Of a stretch of 25,932 bases of DNA, positions 1-8,414 are shown piece by piece. Origin of the DNA: Bathymodiolus brooksi thiotrophic gill symbiont (GTDB lineage Bacteria; Pseudomonadota; Gammaproteobacteria; PS1; Pseudothioglobaceae); contig NZ_CAHJWD020000101.1 of assembly GCF_903642095.1 (NCBI RefSeq), positions 1-25,932 of the forward strand, in the 5' to 3' direction. The stretch's first letter is position 1; the number at the start of each line of letters is the position of its first letter. The notes beneath the pieces are model-generated. The model worked only from the letters and a program-made list of their open reading frames with translations. It was not told the DNA's origin and did no database searches. The position numbers and the translations under genes were made by a program.

Positions 1-1
1 A

Positions 2-277
2 CCTAAAAAGACTAAATTAAATAATAAGTATAGTGAAATCAACCTATATGTTCGTTCAGAATCTGAAGATAAATATACTCATCTGCTTAATGCTATTACA
101 GACAGTTCAAAGTTAATCACAAGATATAATCACGAAGAAACTAACAATTTGAGCTTTGAAAGTAGATATATTTTACTTAGTTGGTGCTTTATAGGCAAAG
201 ACAAAAAAGTAAATATTAGCAACATTCCTAAGAATGTTTTATTCTTTACCTATAAAGGACTGCCATTACCTAACTAG
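2..277 (+). CDS. 3' end of an unrecognised gene (partial)
   Basis: An uninterrupted reading frame enters from the left window edge and runs 91 codons to a TAG at 275-277. It has no start inside the window, so it is the C-terminal part of a longer protein. The segment is hydrophilic and Asn/Lys/Ser-rich, with one mildly hydrophobic stretch (residues about 55-62, ending in LSWCFIG) and the end GLPLPN. I see no catalytic motif, signal or metal-binding pattern and cannot name a family. The very high AT content matches the next two plus-strand genes and suggests one accessory segment. It could also be a remnant of a decayed gene. Confidence 0.5.
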   Translation, partial: PKKTKLNNKYSEINLYVRSESEDKYTHLLNAITDSSKLITRYNHEETNNLSFESRYILLSWCFIGKDKKVNISNIPKNVLFFTYKGLPLPN

Positions 278-378
278 TCAATCCTCAAATAAAAATTATT
301 CTAGACAACTGCTAGTCTATCGATTGAATTCGTGTGTTATAAAAAATAAACTCTTACTCGCATTAAAGGAAGTAATAT

Positions 379-1386
379 ATGAAAAATATAAAGAAAAAAG
401 TGATTATTGATACTGATATGGGGTGGGATGATGTGCTTTCCATTTTGTATCTCATGAAAAATCCTGCTATTGAAATAGTAGGAATTACGGTAACAGGTTG
501 TGGAGAGGCAAACCTTCGATGGGGAGCGGTTATTGCTAAAACTCTTATGGAAATGGGGGCTCAAACTCAAGCAAAAGTTTGCGTTGGAACCAGTATCCCT
601 TTGAAATTTAACCATGTTTTCCCGCAATCTTTTAGAGATAATGTAAACGATATAATGGGGTTACTTGGATCTTTAAACCCAAAAACTTCAATTGATGTTC
701 AAACACAACCTGCATGGGAATTTATTTCAGATACACTAAATCAAACTGAGGAAGGTATTACGATTCTTTCTCTTGGTGGCTTCACTAATTTAGCAAAAAT
801 GTTGGAATTATGTCCCTCAACTTGCATTGATAAAATTACAGAAATTTATGCAATGGCAGGTGCTGTTTATGTAGATGGCAATGTAGCATTATTCAATGAT
901 GCAAAACCTGAATGGAATCAAGGGCCTATTTATGCAACAAATTATGCCGCCGAATGGAATGTCTTTATTGATCCAGTAGCAGCCAAAAAAGTGTTCAAAT
1001 CGAACATTCCCATTACTTTAATACCATTGGATGCTTGTAATTATGTCATATTAAATCCTGACTATGTTGACAAAATAACAGCCACTGATTCCATCGCAAA
1101 GCTAGTGAAAGATATTTTCAAAAAAGTAACAGGAAGCGATAAAGAAGCAATTCCTGTTCCTATTTTTGATCCTCTAGCAACAGTGATTATGGCTGATGGA
1201 ATAAAAGGATACCAAACACAAAGTGAATATTTGGATGTAAACATCACAGATACTGAAGTTGATAATCAATGTGGAAGAACTTACATTGTAAATTCAGGAT
1301 CAAGAAAAATTACCATAGTTCAAGGGGTGTCACAGAATGAATTTGCTACAAATTTTTCTAATATGATTAATGGAAATGTTTTGTAA
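379..1386 (+). CDS. Nucleoside hydrolase (IunH/URH1 superfamily), divergent subgroup
   Basis: This 335-residue protein has the usual length of inosine-uridine-type nucleoside hydrolases, which cleave the N-glycosidic bond of ribonucleosides for base salvage. The N-terminus carries the calcium and ribose-binding signature DTDMGWDD (Asp11, 13, 17, 18). Later come TGCGEA (about 39-44), MAGAVYVDGN (about 159-168), AEWNVFIDP (about 191-199) and FDPLA (about 263-267), which supplies the last Asp. In classical members the residue before that Asp is a catalytic His; here it is Phe. About 20 extra residues separate the GN motif from AEWN. Both features fit a divergent bacterial subgroup rather than the E. 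coli RihA/B/C type, so the substrate is uncertain. The start is supported by AAAGGAAG about 8 bases upstream. There is no signal peptide, so it is cytosolic. A possible promoter is TTGAAT (324-329) with TAAACT (347-352). Confidence 0.85.
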   Translation: MKNIKKKVIIDTDMGWDDVLSILYLMKNPAIEIVGITVTGCGEANLRWGAVIAKTLMEMGAQTQAKVCVGTSIPLKFNHVFPQSFRDNVNDIMGLLGSLNPKTSIDVQTQPAWEFISDTLNQTEEGITILSLGGFTNLAKMLELCPSTCIDKITEIYAMAGAVYVDGNVALFNDAKPEWNQGPIYATNYAAEWNVFIDPVAAKKVFKSNIPITLIPLDACNYVILNPDYVDKITATDSIAKLVKDIFKKVTGSDKEAIPVPIFDPLATVIMADGIKGYQTQSEYLDVNITDTEVDNQCGRTYIVNSGSRKITIVQGVSQNEFATNFSNMINGNVL

Positions 1387-1605
1387 GGACTGGATTCTGT
1401 TCAAGTGAATGTATGAAAAAGAACTTATTAAATCACAGTAGAATGAACATTAGTAGCGTAAAGTAACTTTTTTTACTTAGTTTAATAGGTTTGAAATAAG
1501 AAATTTTAGATTGTTGCCTAAAATTATTGGGGCTTTATAGGATTTATTTGGATTGTCTAACACAATGCAGGAGGGCAAGAAGTAAAAAAAACTTAAAAAA
1601 TAAGT

Positions 1606-1611
1606 TATAAT
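1606..1611 (+). promoter_or_regulatory. Candidate -10 box for the beta-barrel gene
   Basis: A perfect TATAAT lies 38 bases before the ATG at 1650. No good -35 box is visible; the upstream stretch is A-rich and may act as an UP-like element. Apart from this box, the 263-base gap from 1387 to 1649 holds an 8-bp AT-rich hairpin (1502-1509 with 1518-1525) without a T-tract, and no gene. Confidence 0.4.
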
Positions 1612-1649
1612 TGTCCATCTTTAATCACAAACAAGGATTTTAAAATAAG

Positions 1650-2159
1650 ATGAAAAAAATAAATATTTTAATTTTAACTGGTATGCTGTCAATGTCAACA
1701 TACGCTGAAGAAATGGCAATTGAAGCAAGTTCTGAGGTAGAATTTGAAGCAGGCATAGGTGTTAATTATGCCCTCTTAGGTGTAACTGCCAATAAATCAA
1801 TAAATTCAAAAATAGAGTTGTTTGCTGGATTAGGTCTTGGATATGTTGTTGGTGGCAAATATTATTTCAATGATTCTGTTCGTTTCACTGCAAATTATGG
1901 CACTAACTCTATAATTCAAAAAATTCTATTTGGAGTTAACTATAACTATACGTATACGGCTACTGAATACTTTGAAGGAGCTAATCTTGGTATAGGCTAT
2001 ATTTCTTCAAAAAAAAATGGATGGTCAATTGATTTAATGTATTCCGACATATCGAAAGCAAACGATAGAACAAAGGAATTAATAAATGAAGGCTATACTT
2101 CTCTTGGTAACAACAATTCTTCCGAGAAGATTACTTTATCTTTAGGGTATCGCTGGTAA
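1650..2159 (+). CDS. Small outer-membrane beta-barrel protein
   Basis: The 169-residue product starts with a Sec signal peptide (MKK, a hydrophobic core, then a likely cut after STYA near residue 19). The mature chain consists of alternating hydrophobic/polar strands rich in Gly and aromatic residues, such as FAGLGLGYVVGG and GANLGIGYISS. It ends in LSLGYRW: a terminal aromatic residue after a last amphipathic strand is the recognition signal for the BAM assembly machinery. The length fits an eight-stranded barrel of the OmpA/OmpX/opacity type. No peptidoglycan-binding domain is present. Function (adhesion, porin or envelope stability) cannot be told from sequence. It stands alone between an A-rich promoter region and a strong terminator. 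AAGGA at 1633-1637 is the only Shine-Dalgarno candidate and is set rather far from the ATG. Confidence 0.8.
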   Translation: MKKINILILTGMLSMSTYAEEMAIEASSEVEFEAGIGVNYALLGVTANKSINSKIELFAGLGLGYVVGGKYYFNDSVRFTANYGTNSIIQKILFGVNYNYTYTATEYFEGANLGIGYISSKKNGWSIDLMYSDISKANDRTKELINEGYTSLGNNNSSEKITLSLGYRW

Positions 2160-2255
2160 TTTTTGCTTTAATTTAAGCATAAGTTGAAAATATAACGACA
2201 CCTTTTATCATTTCAATCGCAACAAGTTCTCAATATTTAAGGGCTGATAGTCCTG

Positions 2256-2297
2256 AAAAAATAGCCTCCCTTTTTTTAAAGGGGAGGCTATTTTTTT
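2256..2297. terminator. Bidirectional intrinsic terminator
   Basis: An inverted repeat built on AATAGCCTCCC and GGGAGGCTATT pairs 2256-2270 with 2282-2296. The stem is GC-rich in its inner half and flanked by A-runs on one side and T-runs on the other, so it can work in both directions. It lies between the convergent beta-barrel gene and recQ and probably ends both transcripts. The rest of the 220-base gap holds only a weak AT-rich hairpin just after the barrel gene. Confidence 0.9.
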
Positions 2298-2379
2298 AGT
2301 TGATATAAAGCCCTAACAATTTAAAATTTATTACACCTAAAGAATTAAACTAATAAGCAAAAAAAAACTGTGTTAATTT

Positions 2380-4506
2380 TCAATCTATTTGATTAAGTTG
2401 TTTAAAAATTGCTAAATGGTGGTGTATTTTTTCAATTGAATCCATTTCTTCAAGGCCTTGCATAATCCAGCGGGTGATGGTTTCGTCGGTAGGAACTGTG
2501 GCGAATAGTTGCTGTCTTTTGCTGTGTTCAATTTTGCCAGTGTTTGCCAGTTTGTTAATGTGGCTTAGTATGGTGGTGAGGGTTAAATCGCGTTGTTGAC
2601 AGATGTTCTCTATGGTTTCCTCTTGTTCAATAAGTGTCAGGGTGGCTTGATAGGTGGGGTGTAGTTTTTGGGTAGTGGGCTTGGCTTTGGCGATGGGCTC
2701 TTGGAAGTCATTTGTTCTAAAGGTGGCTAATAGATCCAAAAATCGAGTGCCGTATTTTTCAAGTTTGATTTTTCCTACGCCGTTGATTTGTAATAGTTTT
2801 TCTGCACTATCGGGTAGAAAATGTGCCATCTCTGTTAAGGCTTTATTGTCAAAAATAATATAAGCGGGCATACTTTCTTCTCTAGCAATTTCTCGCCTGA
2901 GGATCTGTAATGCTTCTAAAATCTTTTCATCTACTGAGTATTCTTGCTGTTTTATTTGCGTAACAACTTTGGTATTTCCTTGTAAATTGCGACTTCGAAT
3001 ATCTACGGTTTGCTCTGATTTTAAGATTTTCATGGCAATGTTGGTTAGCCTTAAGGCTTTAAATTCATTTACCGTTAATGCATCTATTTCTAGCAAGCGG
3101 TCGCCAATAATTTTCCACAAAGCTTTGCTGGTCGTATTGCCAATGCCATAGACAGACAAATCTTGGTGTCCATTATTTAATACTTTTTTATTCTTTGAAC
3201 CCAATAAAACATCAACAATATGCACTTGTCCAAAATTTTGCTCAGTGCGATAAACGGCTGATAAAAACATTCTTGCCTGCTTGCTAATATCGCTTCGTTC
3301 AACATCGGGATTTAGACAATTGTCGCATTGAGTTTGACATTTAGGCATTTCATCATCAAAATAATGGCTCAGTGCTTGATGCCGACAGTTTTCAGAGAAA
3401 GCATATTTTTTAATTAAATTAAGTTTGTAATAGGCTAAATTTCGATACTCTTCATTTTCAATATCGGCAATAAAACGCCCTAATAAGCCTAAATCTGCTG
3501 TGGAATAAAGCAACAAAACCTCGCTTTTCATCCCATCTCTACCTGCCCTGCCCATTTCTTGGTAATATGCTTCCATGGTTTTGGGAATGGACATATGCAC
3601 CACAAAACGAATGTTACTTTTATCAATTCCCATTCCAAAAGCAATGGTGGCAACCATGATGTCAATCTCATCATTCACAAAATCGCTGAATGCTTGGCGG
3701 CGTTCTTCGGTGGGCAGTCCAGCGTGGTAAGCCCGTACTTTTAAACCTTGAGTGCTTAAAAACGCACTCAATGATTCGGTATTTTTCCGTGATAGAGTGT
3801 AAATAATGCCTTGTTCATTCGTGTGATTTTTCAAAAAATCTAATAATTGTTGATGTCCGTTGCCCTGCCTAGATTGAACGCTAATAAACAAATTATCTCG
3901 ATAAATTTTTCCACGAATAATATTATCACTACGGCTAAATTGCAACTGATTGACAATGTCTTTTTCCACTTGCGTGGTTGCCGTTGCCGTAAAGGCGGCA
4001 ATACCTACTTCAGGAAAACGGGATTTTAACAAACCCAATTGGCGATAATCTGCACGGAATTCATGCCCCCATTCGCTCACACAATGTGCTTCGTCAATGG
4101 CAAAAAAGGCAATCTTAAGTGTGGTTAAAAAATTCAAAAACTGCTCATTTTGCAAACGCTCAGGAGCAACAAAAACCAGTTTTACCGCACCATTTTGCAA
4201 ATCATTCTGCGCTTGCCGAATCTCCTCCATACTTTGCATAGACGACATCATTACCGATCGAATTCCCTTTGCTGTCAAGCCATGAACTTGATCTTGCATC
4301 AATGCCAACAAAGGTGAAACCACTACCACAACCCCTTCCATTAACAACGCTGGCAACTGATAGCACAGTGATTTACCGCCGCCCGTTGGTAGAATTAGCA
4401 ACACATCTTCACGGTTCAAAATTTTATCCACTACCGCTTCTTGCAATGGACGAAATTCGTCAAATCCGAAGGTATTTTGTAGTAGCTGATATTTGTTTTT
4501 AGACAT
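2380..4506 (-). CDS. recQ: ATP-dependent DNA helicase RecQ
   Basis: This 708-residue superfamily 2 helicase unwinds DNA 3' to 5' in the RecF recombination pathway and in replication-fork repair. Visible helicase motifs include the aromatic-Gln region FGFDEFRPLQ (13-22), Walker A TGGGKS (41-46), DEAH (138-141), TATAT (about 173) and QEMGRAGRDG (motif VI). Then follow the zinc-binding cysteines of the RecQ-C-terminal region (C-R-H, C-x3-C-x2-C), a winged-helix part and an HRDC domain (about 540-600, with LLQINGVGKIKLEKYG). A C-terminal HTH-like extension (about 615-700) makes it about 100 residues longer than E. coli RecQ; this is common in other bacteria. It is the last gene of the lysC-led unit, with 54 bases after the M61 gene and the terminator at 2256-2297 downstream. 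Confidence 0.97.
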   Translation of the reverse strand: MSKNKYQLLQNTFGFDEFRPLQEAVVDKILNREDVLLILPTGGGKSLCYQLPALLMEGVVVVVSPLLALMQDQVHGLTAKGIRSVMMSSMQSMEEIRQAQNDLQNGAVKLVFVAPERLQNEQFLNFLTTLKIAFFAIDEAHCVSEWGHEFRADYRQLGLLKSRFPEVGIAAFTATATTQVEKDIVNQLQFSRSDNIIRGKIYRDNLFISVQSRQGNGHQQLLDFLKNHTNEQGIIYTLSRKNTESLSAFLSTQGLKVRAYHAGLPTEERRQAFSDFVNDEIDIMVATIAFGMGIDKSNIRFVVHMSIPKTMEAYYQEMGRAGRDGMKSEVLLLYSTADLGLLGRFIADIENEEYRNLAYYKLNLIKKYAFSENCRHQALSHYFDDEMPKCQTQCDNCLNPDVERSDISKQARMFLSAVYRTEQNFGQVHIVDVLLGSKNKKVLNNGHQDLSVYGIGNTTSKALWKIIGDRLLEIDALTVNEFKALRLTNIAMKILKSEQTVDIRSRNLQGNTKVVTQIKQQEYSVDEKILEALQILRREIAREESMPAYIIFDNKALTEMAHFLPDSAEKLLQINGVGKIKLEKYGTRFLDLLATFRTNDFQEPIAKAKPTTQKLHPTYQATLTLIEQEETIENICQQRDLTLTTILSHINKLANTGKIEHSKRQQLFATVPTDETITRWIMQGLEEMDSIEKIHHHLAIFKQLNQID

Positions 4507-4560
4507 AGGTTATTTCAATAATAAGGGGTTTTTCAATCGGCAATTCGTATTAATTTTTAG

Positions 4561-6321
4561 TCAACCTTTAAACCATTGTTTTTGTCGTTTTAAAGTGGCT
4601 TTGTTTGCTTCGTCATTTGGCATTAAAGTGGCGTGTATTTTTTCACTGCGAGTAATAATAAGTAGTATTTCACGGGGCAATTCATCTCTTAAAATACTAA
4701 TTTTAATGCATTTTCCTTCACTATAACCATCCATTACTTCTCCTAATGCTTTGGCGGATATTTCACTCCCATCAATGCTGGCAATCTTATCCCCAACATA
4801 CAGTCCCGATGTTTGTGCACAAGTGTTATCAAAAATATGGGTGATAATGGCGTGTTTTTGTGTTTTATTAATGGCAAATCCAAACTTTGATAAATCATTT
4901 TTCTTGTGATTAAATTCGCAATTGATGCCGATATATTCAAAAGCTTGCTTGAGTGGCAAGTCGTCTACGCCATATAAATACTGGGTAAAAAAGGAATTAA
5001 AATCACTTTGAGTTAAATGCTCAACCACCTGTTGTGCAGTATTGTCTTCCAACCCAGTTGCTTGATAATTACCCCAAATCAAGCGTAAAACATCGTCTAA
5101 TGTGTGCTTGTCATTCGTGCGTTTGCGTATCTCAATATCCAGCACAAATGCCAACAATGCGCCTTTAGTGTAATAACTAACAATCGCATTGGGGGCGTTT
5201 TCATCTTGTTGATAAAACTTAGTCCACGCATCAAAACTGGATGCTGCCAGTGATTGTTTGTAACGACCATGTCCTTGCTGTACCTTGGTGATAGTTTGTG
5301 CAAATAGGCTTAAATATTGCTCAACAGAAAGCAATTCAGCACGCAATAACGAAAGCTCATCATAGTAAGAAGTCCAGCCTTCAAATATCCACAGTTGCTC
5401 GGTGTAATTTTCGCAACTCATATCCAATTTGTGAAAACTGGCAGGTTTAATGGTTTTTATCCACCATGCATGAAAATATTCATGTGAACAAAGTGCTAAA
5501 AAGCGAGTGTATTCAGGTGTAATCTCAGGCTGCTCTTGAGTGGGCAATTCCTTTCTAGAACAAATTAAACTGCTAGATTTTTTATGCTCCAAACCGCCAT
5601 AGTCCTTAGCAGTTGCCAATGTTAAAAATAAATAATCATCAAAGGGAATGTTGCCACCAAAAAAATCAATATGGTGGGTGCAAATGCTTATTAAATCAGT
5701 TCGTAATCTGTCAATATCAGTTGAATGCTCGCCCGTAATGGTCATAGCATGCGGTGTGTTTGCTACGCTAAACTCAAAACGGGTAAAGTCTGCCATTTCA
5801 ACAGGATGTTCAATTAAATCTAGGTAAGTATTAGCGGTATAAATTTCACCCTCTTTTTGCTTATCTTTTAGCGTCAAACTGGTCGCACAACACCATTGCC
5901 CTATGACTTTATCTGTTGGATAGTTAATCAAAACTTCGCAGGGGCTATCGTTAAAACCAAGGGGTTGCAAAAACACGCTACTGCCATTAAAAAACGCACG
6001 CTGATTACTCAAATAAGCACATCGTACCGACAAATCAAAGGCGTAAACCTCGTAAATCAATGTGATTTTTTGCTTGCAGGGCTGGGCAATCCAATGGTTT
6101 TTATCAAGTTTCTTGATGTTAATTTCTTGATTGCCACTGTGCGCTTGAATACTGACAATATGCTTGGAAAAATCACGAATTAAATAACTACCAAGAATCC
6201 AGTTTGGCAATGAAAATACTTGCCCCATCGGGTTGGGATTGTCCAGCGTTAAGCGCACTTCGAAAATATGTGCGTTGATGTTTTTGGGTGTTATTTGATA
6301 TTTAAGAAGGTTTTTTCTCAT
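4561..6321 (-). CDS. M61 family aminopeptidase with PDZ domain
   Basis: This 586-residue zinc metallopeptidase belongs to the glycyl-aminopeptidase family (M61), which removes N-terminal Gly or Ala from peptides. Order of parts: an N-terminal beta domain (about 1-180); a thermolysin-like catalytic domain with the substrate motif YGGLEH (241-246), zinc ligands HEYFH (His280, Glu281, His284) and third ligand Glu314 in FEGW; then a C-terminal PDZ domain (about 480-560, with SGLYVGDKIASIDG). There is no signal peptide, so it is likely cytosolic. The start codon overlaps the stop of the TolC-like gene by 4 bases (ATGA), and recQ follows 54 bases later. This suggests co-translation with the upstream genes and a general peptide-recycling role. 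Confidence 0.93.
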   Translation of the reverse strand: MRKNLLKYQITPKNINAHIFEVRLTLDNPNPMGQVFSLPNWILGSYLIRDFSKHIVSIQAHSGNQEINIKKLDKNHWIAQPCKQKITLIYEVYAFDLSVRCAYLSNQRAFFNGSSVFLQPLGFNDSPCEVLINYPTDKVIGQWCCATSLTLKDKQKEGEIYTANTYLDLIEHPVEMADFTRFEFSVANTPHAMTITGEHSTDIDRLRTDLISICTHHIDFFGGNIPFDDYLFLTLATAKDYGGLEHKKSSSLICSRKELPTQEQPEITPEYTRFLALCSHEYFHAWWIKTIKPASFHKLDMSCENYTEQLWIFEGWTSYYDELSLLRAELLSVEQYLSLFAQTITKVQQGHGRYKQSLAASSFDAWTKFYQQDENAPNAIVSYYTKGALLAFVLDIEIRKRTNDKHTLDDVLRLIWGNYQATGLEDNTAQQVVEHLTQSDFNSFFTQYLYGVDDLPLKQAFEYIGINCEFNHKKNDLSKFGFAINKTQKHAIITHIFDNTCAQTSGLYVGDKIASIDGSEISAKALGEVMDGYSEGKCIKISILRDELPREILLIITRSEKIHATLMPNDEANKATLKRQKQWFKG

Positions 6322-7694
6322 TTGACTAGTTGATCAATAGTGGCTTTAAATTTAAGCACAGTTTTTTGATAATTCTTGGCAACTTGTGCATAACTTAGTT
6401 GCACGCTTTGTTCATTATTTTGTGCATTAATAACAAAACTTGCCTGCCCATTACTGTCGTCATAACGCTTTCTTTCTTCTATAGTGCGTGCTTTGGCAAT
6501 GTTGATTTGCTTTTGGTTGGCTTGTAATAATTTCTCCAGCAAGTTGATTTTTTCCTGAAGTATTTTTGCTTGTGTGTAAATATTGAGCCATTGTTCTTGT
6601 CGAACTTGCTTTAAATTTAACAGTTGGATATTGGTTTTATTGATATTACTGTTACTTTCAACGCCACCTAATGGATAAGATAAACCCAAACCAATTTTCC
6701 AAGCAGGACTTTGTTTTGTGAGTGAATCTGAGTAATTATTATGCTCACCTGTGCTTTTCACGCCTAAACTCAGGTCTAATTTTGCCTTGGATTTATTTTT
6801 AAAACTTTGCAATTGGCGTTTTAAGGTTTTTTGCGTTAAAGCGTTTATTTTCAACACTCTAGCATTGTTTGACAAATATGTTTTTAAAGTTGTTACTTGC
6901 AAATCATAGGTTTGATATAAATTGGTATTGGCCACCGCCTTAGCAAAATCTAGATCTAGGGTGATGGCGATTTCATGACGCAATAAGGTTAAATCTTGCT
7001 GGGCTTGTAACAACTGTTGATTTGCCCGCTGATAGGCATCTTCTTGCAACAAAACATCCACTTTTTCAACCACAGAAGCCGTATATTTTTGCTTCACTAA
7101 ATTTAACTCCTTCTCAGCAAGTGCTAATCGATGTTCGTTAATCAATTGCCGTTCTTGTGCATACGCCAAATCAATAAAGCGTTCTAGTTTTGCTAAAATA
7201 AAACTTTCTTCCGCTTCTAGGCGTTCTAGCGTATTTTTATCAATGGCAATCTGTGCTACATCGGCACTCAGACGGTCGTTAATGCCATTCTTATTTCTTA
7301 ATAATGGATATTTATAATCAACCGAAAACTGATTTTGCACACTGTCAATATTTTCACCTCTTCTATCCACCCAAGTGTGTTTAAAAATGATATTACTACC
7401 TGTATTGGCATATTTTCTAGTTGCAGAAAGACCCGCTGAAGTGGTATTTAATTTATCATAACTACTTGATGCTATATTGTCAGCATCTTCGTTTTTATAA
7501 TAACCATCCAAGGCAATCAACCAATCTTCATTGGCACTTGTCGCTTGCTTTTCAATTTGTTTGATTTGACTTGAAAGCACTTGTTGATTGAAAAAAGGAT
7601 GTGTGTTTCGCAATTGCTTGACAAATGCCTGTGTGCTGAGTGCTTGAGCATTCATACCACCCAATAGTGCCAAAATAGTTAAAATTCGTTTCAT
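6318..7694 (-). CDS. TolC-family outer membrane efflux protein
   Basis: The 458-residue product has a signal peptide (MKRILTILALLGGMNAQALS, cut near residue 19) and the layout of the outer membrane efflux protein family. There are two repeats, each with long Gln/Leu/Ala-rich amphipathic helices (for example about 155-240 and 365-455) and short beta-strand regions; the second repeat contains LDLSLGVKSTG and GLGLSYPLGG. Such proteins form trimeric channels through the outer membrane and periplasm and work with an inner-membrane pump and a periplasmic adaptor. Neither partner is encoded here, so the substrate is unknown. The gene overlaps aroK upstream and the M61 gene downstream by 4 bases each, so its expression is tied to amino-acid biosynthesis genes. 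Confidence 0.88.
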   Translation of the reverse strand: MKRILTILALLGGMNAQALSTQAFVKQLRNTHPFFNQQVLSSQIKQIEKQATSANEDWLIALDGYYKNEDADNIASSSYDKLNTTSAGLSATRKYANTGSNIIFKHTWVDRRGENIDSVQNQFSVDYKYPLLRNKNGINDRLSADVAQIAIDKNTLERLEAEESFILAKLERFIDLAYAQERQLINEHRLALAEKELNLVKQKYTASVVEKVDVLLQEDAYQRANQQLLQAQQDLTLLRHEIAITLDLDFAKAVANTNLYQTYDLQVTTLKTYLSNNARVLKINALTQKTLKRQLQSFKNKSKAKLDLSLGVKSTGEHNNYSDSLTKQSPAWKIGLGLSYPLGGVESNSNINKTNIQLLNLKQVRQEQWLNIYTQAKILQEKINLLEKLLQANQKQINIAKARTIEERKRYDDSNGQASFVINAQNNEQSVQLSYAQVAKNYQKTVLKFKATIDQLVK

Positions 7695-8209
7695 GTTAAT
7701 ACCGCCTTTTTAATGTCGTTAATAATGGCATAGAGTTTTTTGCCTGTGGTATCAATAACCACATTAGCCACTTCTTGATAAAAACCCTCTCTGGCATTCA
7801 GTAAATCGTAAATGGTTTGCTTTCGATTATTTGATTGCTCTAACAGAGGGCGTGATTTAGACTTTGCAGTGCGTTCAACTAATTGTTCAACGCTTGAGGA
7901 TAAATACACCACAAAGCAATTTTGTTTAAGCAAAATGCGATTTTCTTCTTTAATCACAATGCCGCCACCTGTAGCGATAACAACATTGGGGATTTTGCAC
8001 AAATCCTCAAACATCTGCATTTCACGCTGACGAAACCCTTCTTCACCTTCTACATCAAAAATATGGTCAATTGCCACACCAGTGCGTGCGACAATTTCAA
8101 AATCGGTATCGAAAAAATCTCGTTTTAATACACAGGCAAGACGACGGCCAACGGATGTTTTGCCACAACCCATTGGACCAACTAAAACAATGTTAATGAA
8201 TTTGTCCAT
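7691..8209 (-). CDS. aroK: Shikimate kinase
   Basis: This 172-residue P-loop kinase phosphorylates shikimate at the 3-hydroxyl, the fifth step of the chorismate pathway. Walker A is GPMGCGKT (11-18). The shikimate-binding DxD is Asp34/Asp36 with Arg60, the GGG loop is at 81-83, the lid region with RPLL is at 120-123, and Arg140 completes the active site. The length matches AroK/AroL. In many proteobacteria aroK is followed by aroB; here the next gene is a TolC-family channel overlapping by 4 bases, so the usual aroKB pairing is broken. It is 13 bases behind the zinc-finger gene. Confidence 0.96.
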   Translation of the reverse strand: MDKFINIVLVGPMGCGKTSVGRRLACVLKRDFFDTDFEIVARTGVAIDHIFDVEGEEGFRQREMQMFEDLCKIPNVVIATGGGIVIKEENRILLKQNCFVVYLSSSVEQLVERTAKSKSRPLLEQSNNRKQTIYDLLNAREGFYQEVANVVIDTTGKKLYAIINDIKKAVLT

Positions 8210-8222
8210 GACAAAATTGTAA

Positions 8223-8414
8223 TTATATTAATTCGTATTTTGCACCGCAATACGGACAAGTCGCATGCCCCTTATCGTTAAACTGCAAAAATACTTTAGG
8301 ATGCATATTCCATTTTTCCACCCCCATAGGGGGGCAATGCACTGGTAAATCTTCTGCCTCTATCCCATTAAAACTCACACACTTTTGTTGAAAATTGTTT
8401 ACACCCTTCTCCAT
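8223..8414 (-). CDS. Small CHCC zinc-finger protein (NDUFS6-like fold)
   Basis: This 63-residue protein carries the zf-CHCC pattern: Cys27 (VHCPPMG), His38 (MHPKVFL) and the pair Cys53/Cys56 in ATCPYCGAKY. The same fold occurs in the NDUFS6 accessory subunit of mitochondrial complex I and in short free-standing proteins of proteobacteria. Its molecular role in bacteria is not established. The ATG overlaps the TAA of ilvE by one base (TAATG), so it is probably translated by re-initiation after ilvE. This position next to ilvE is familiar from gammaproteobacteria, as far as I recall. Confidence 0.85.
   Translation of the reverse strand: MEKGVNNFQQKCVSFNGIEAEDLPVHCPPMGVEKWNMHPKVFLQFNDKGHATCPYCGAKYELI

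Noticed and set aside
337..627. A 96-codon minus-strand frame over the start of the nucleoside hydrolase
   Set aside because: It overlaps a gene with an intact active-site signature and lacks any recognisable feature.
1459..1482. Terminator after the nucleoside hydrolase
   Set aside because: Only a 6-bp AAGTAA/TTACTT stem is found, without GC content; too weak to call.
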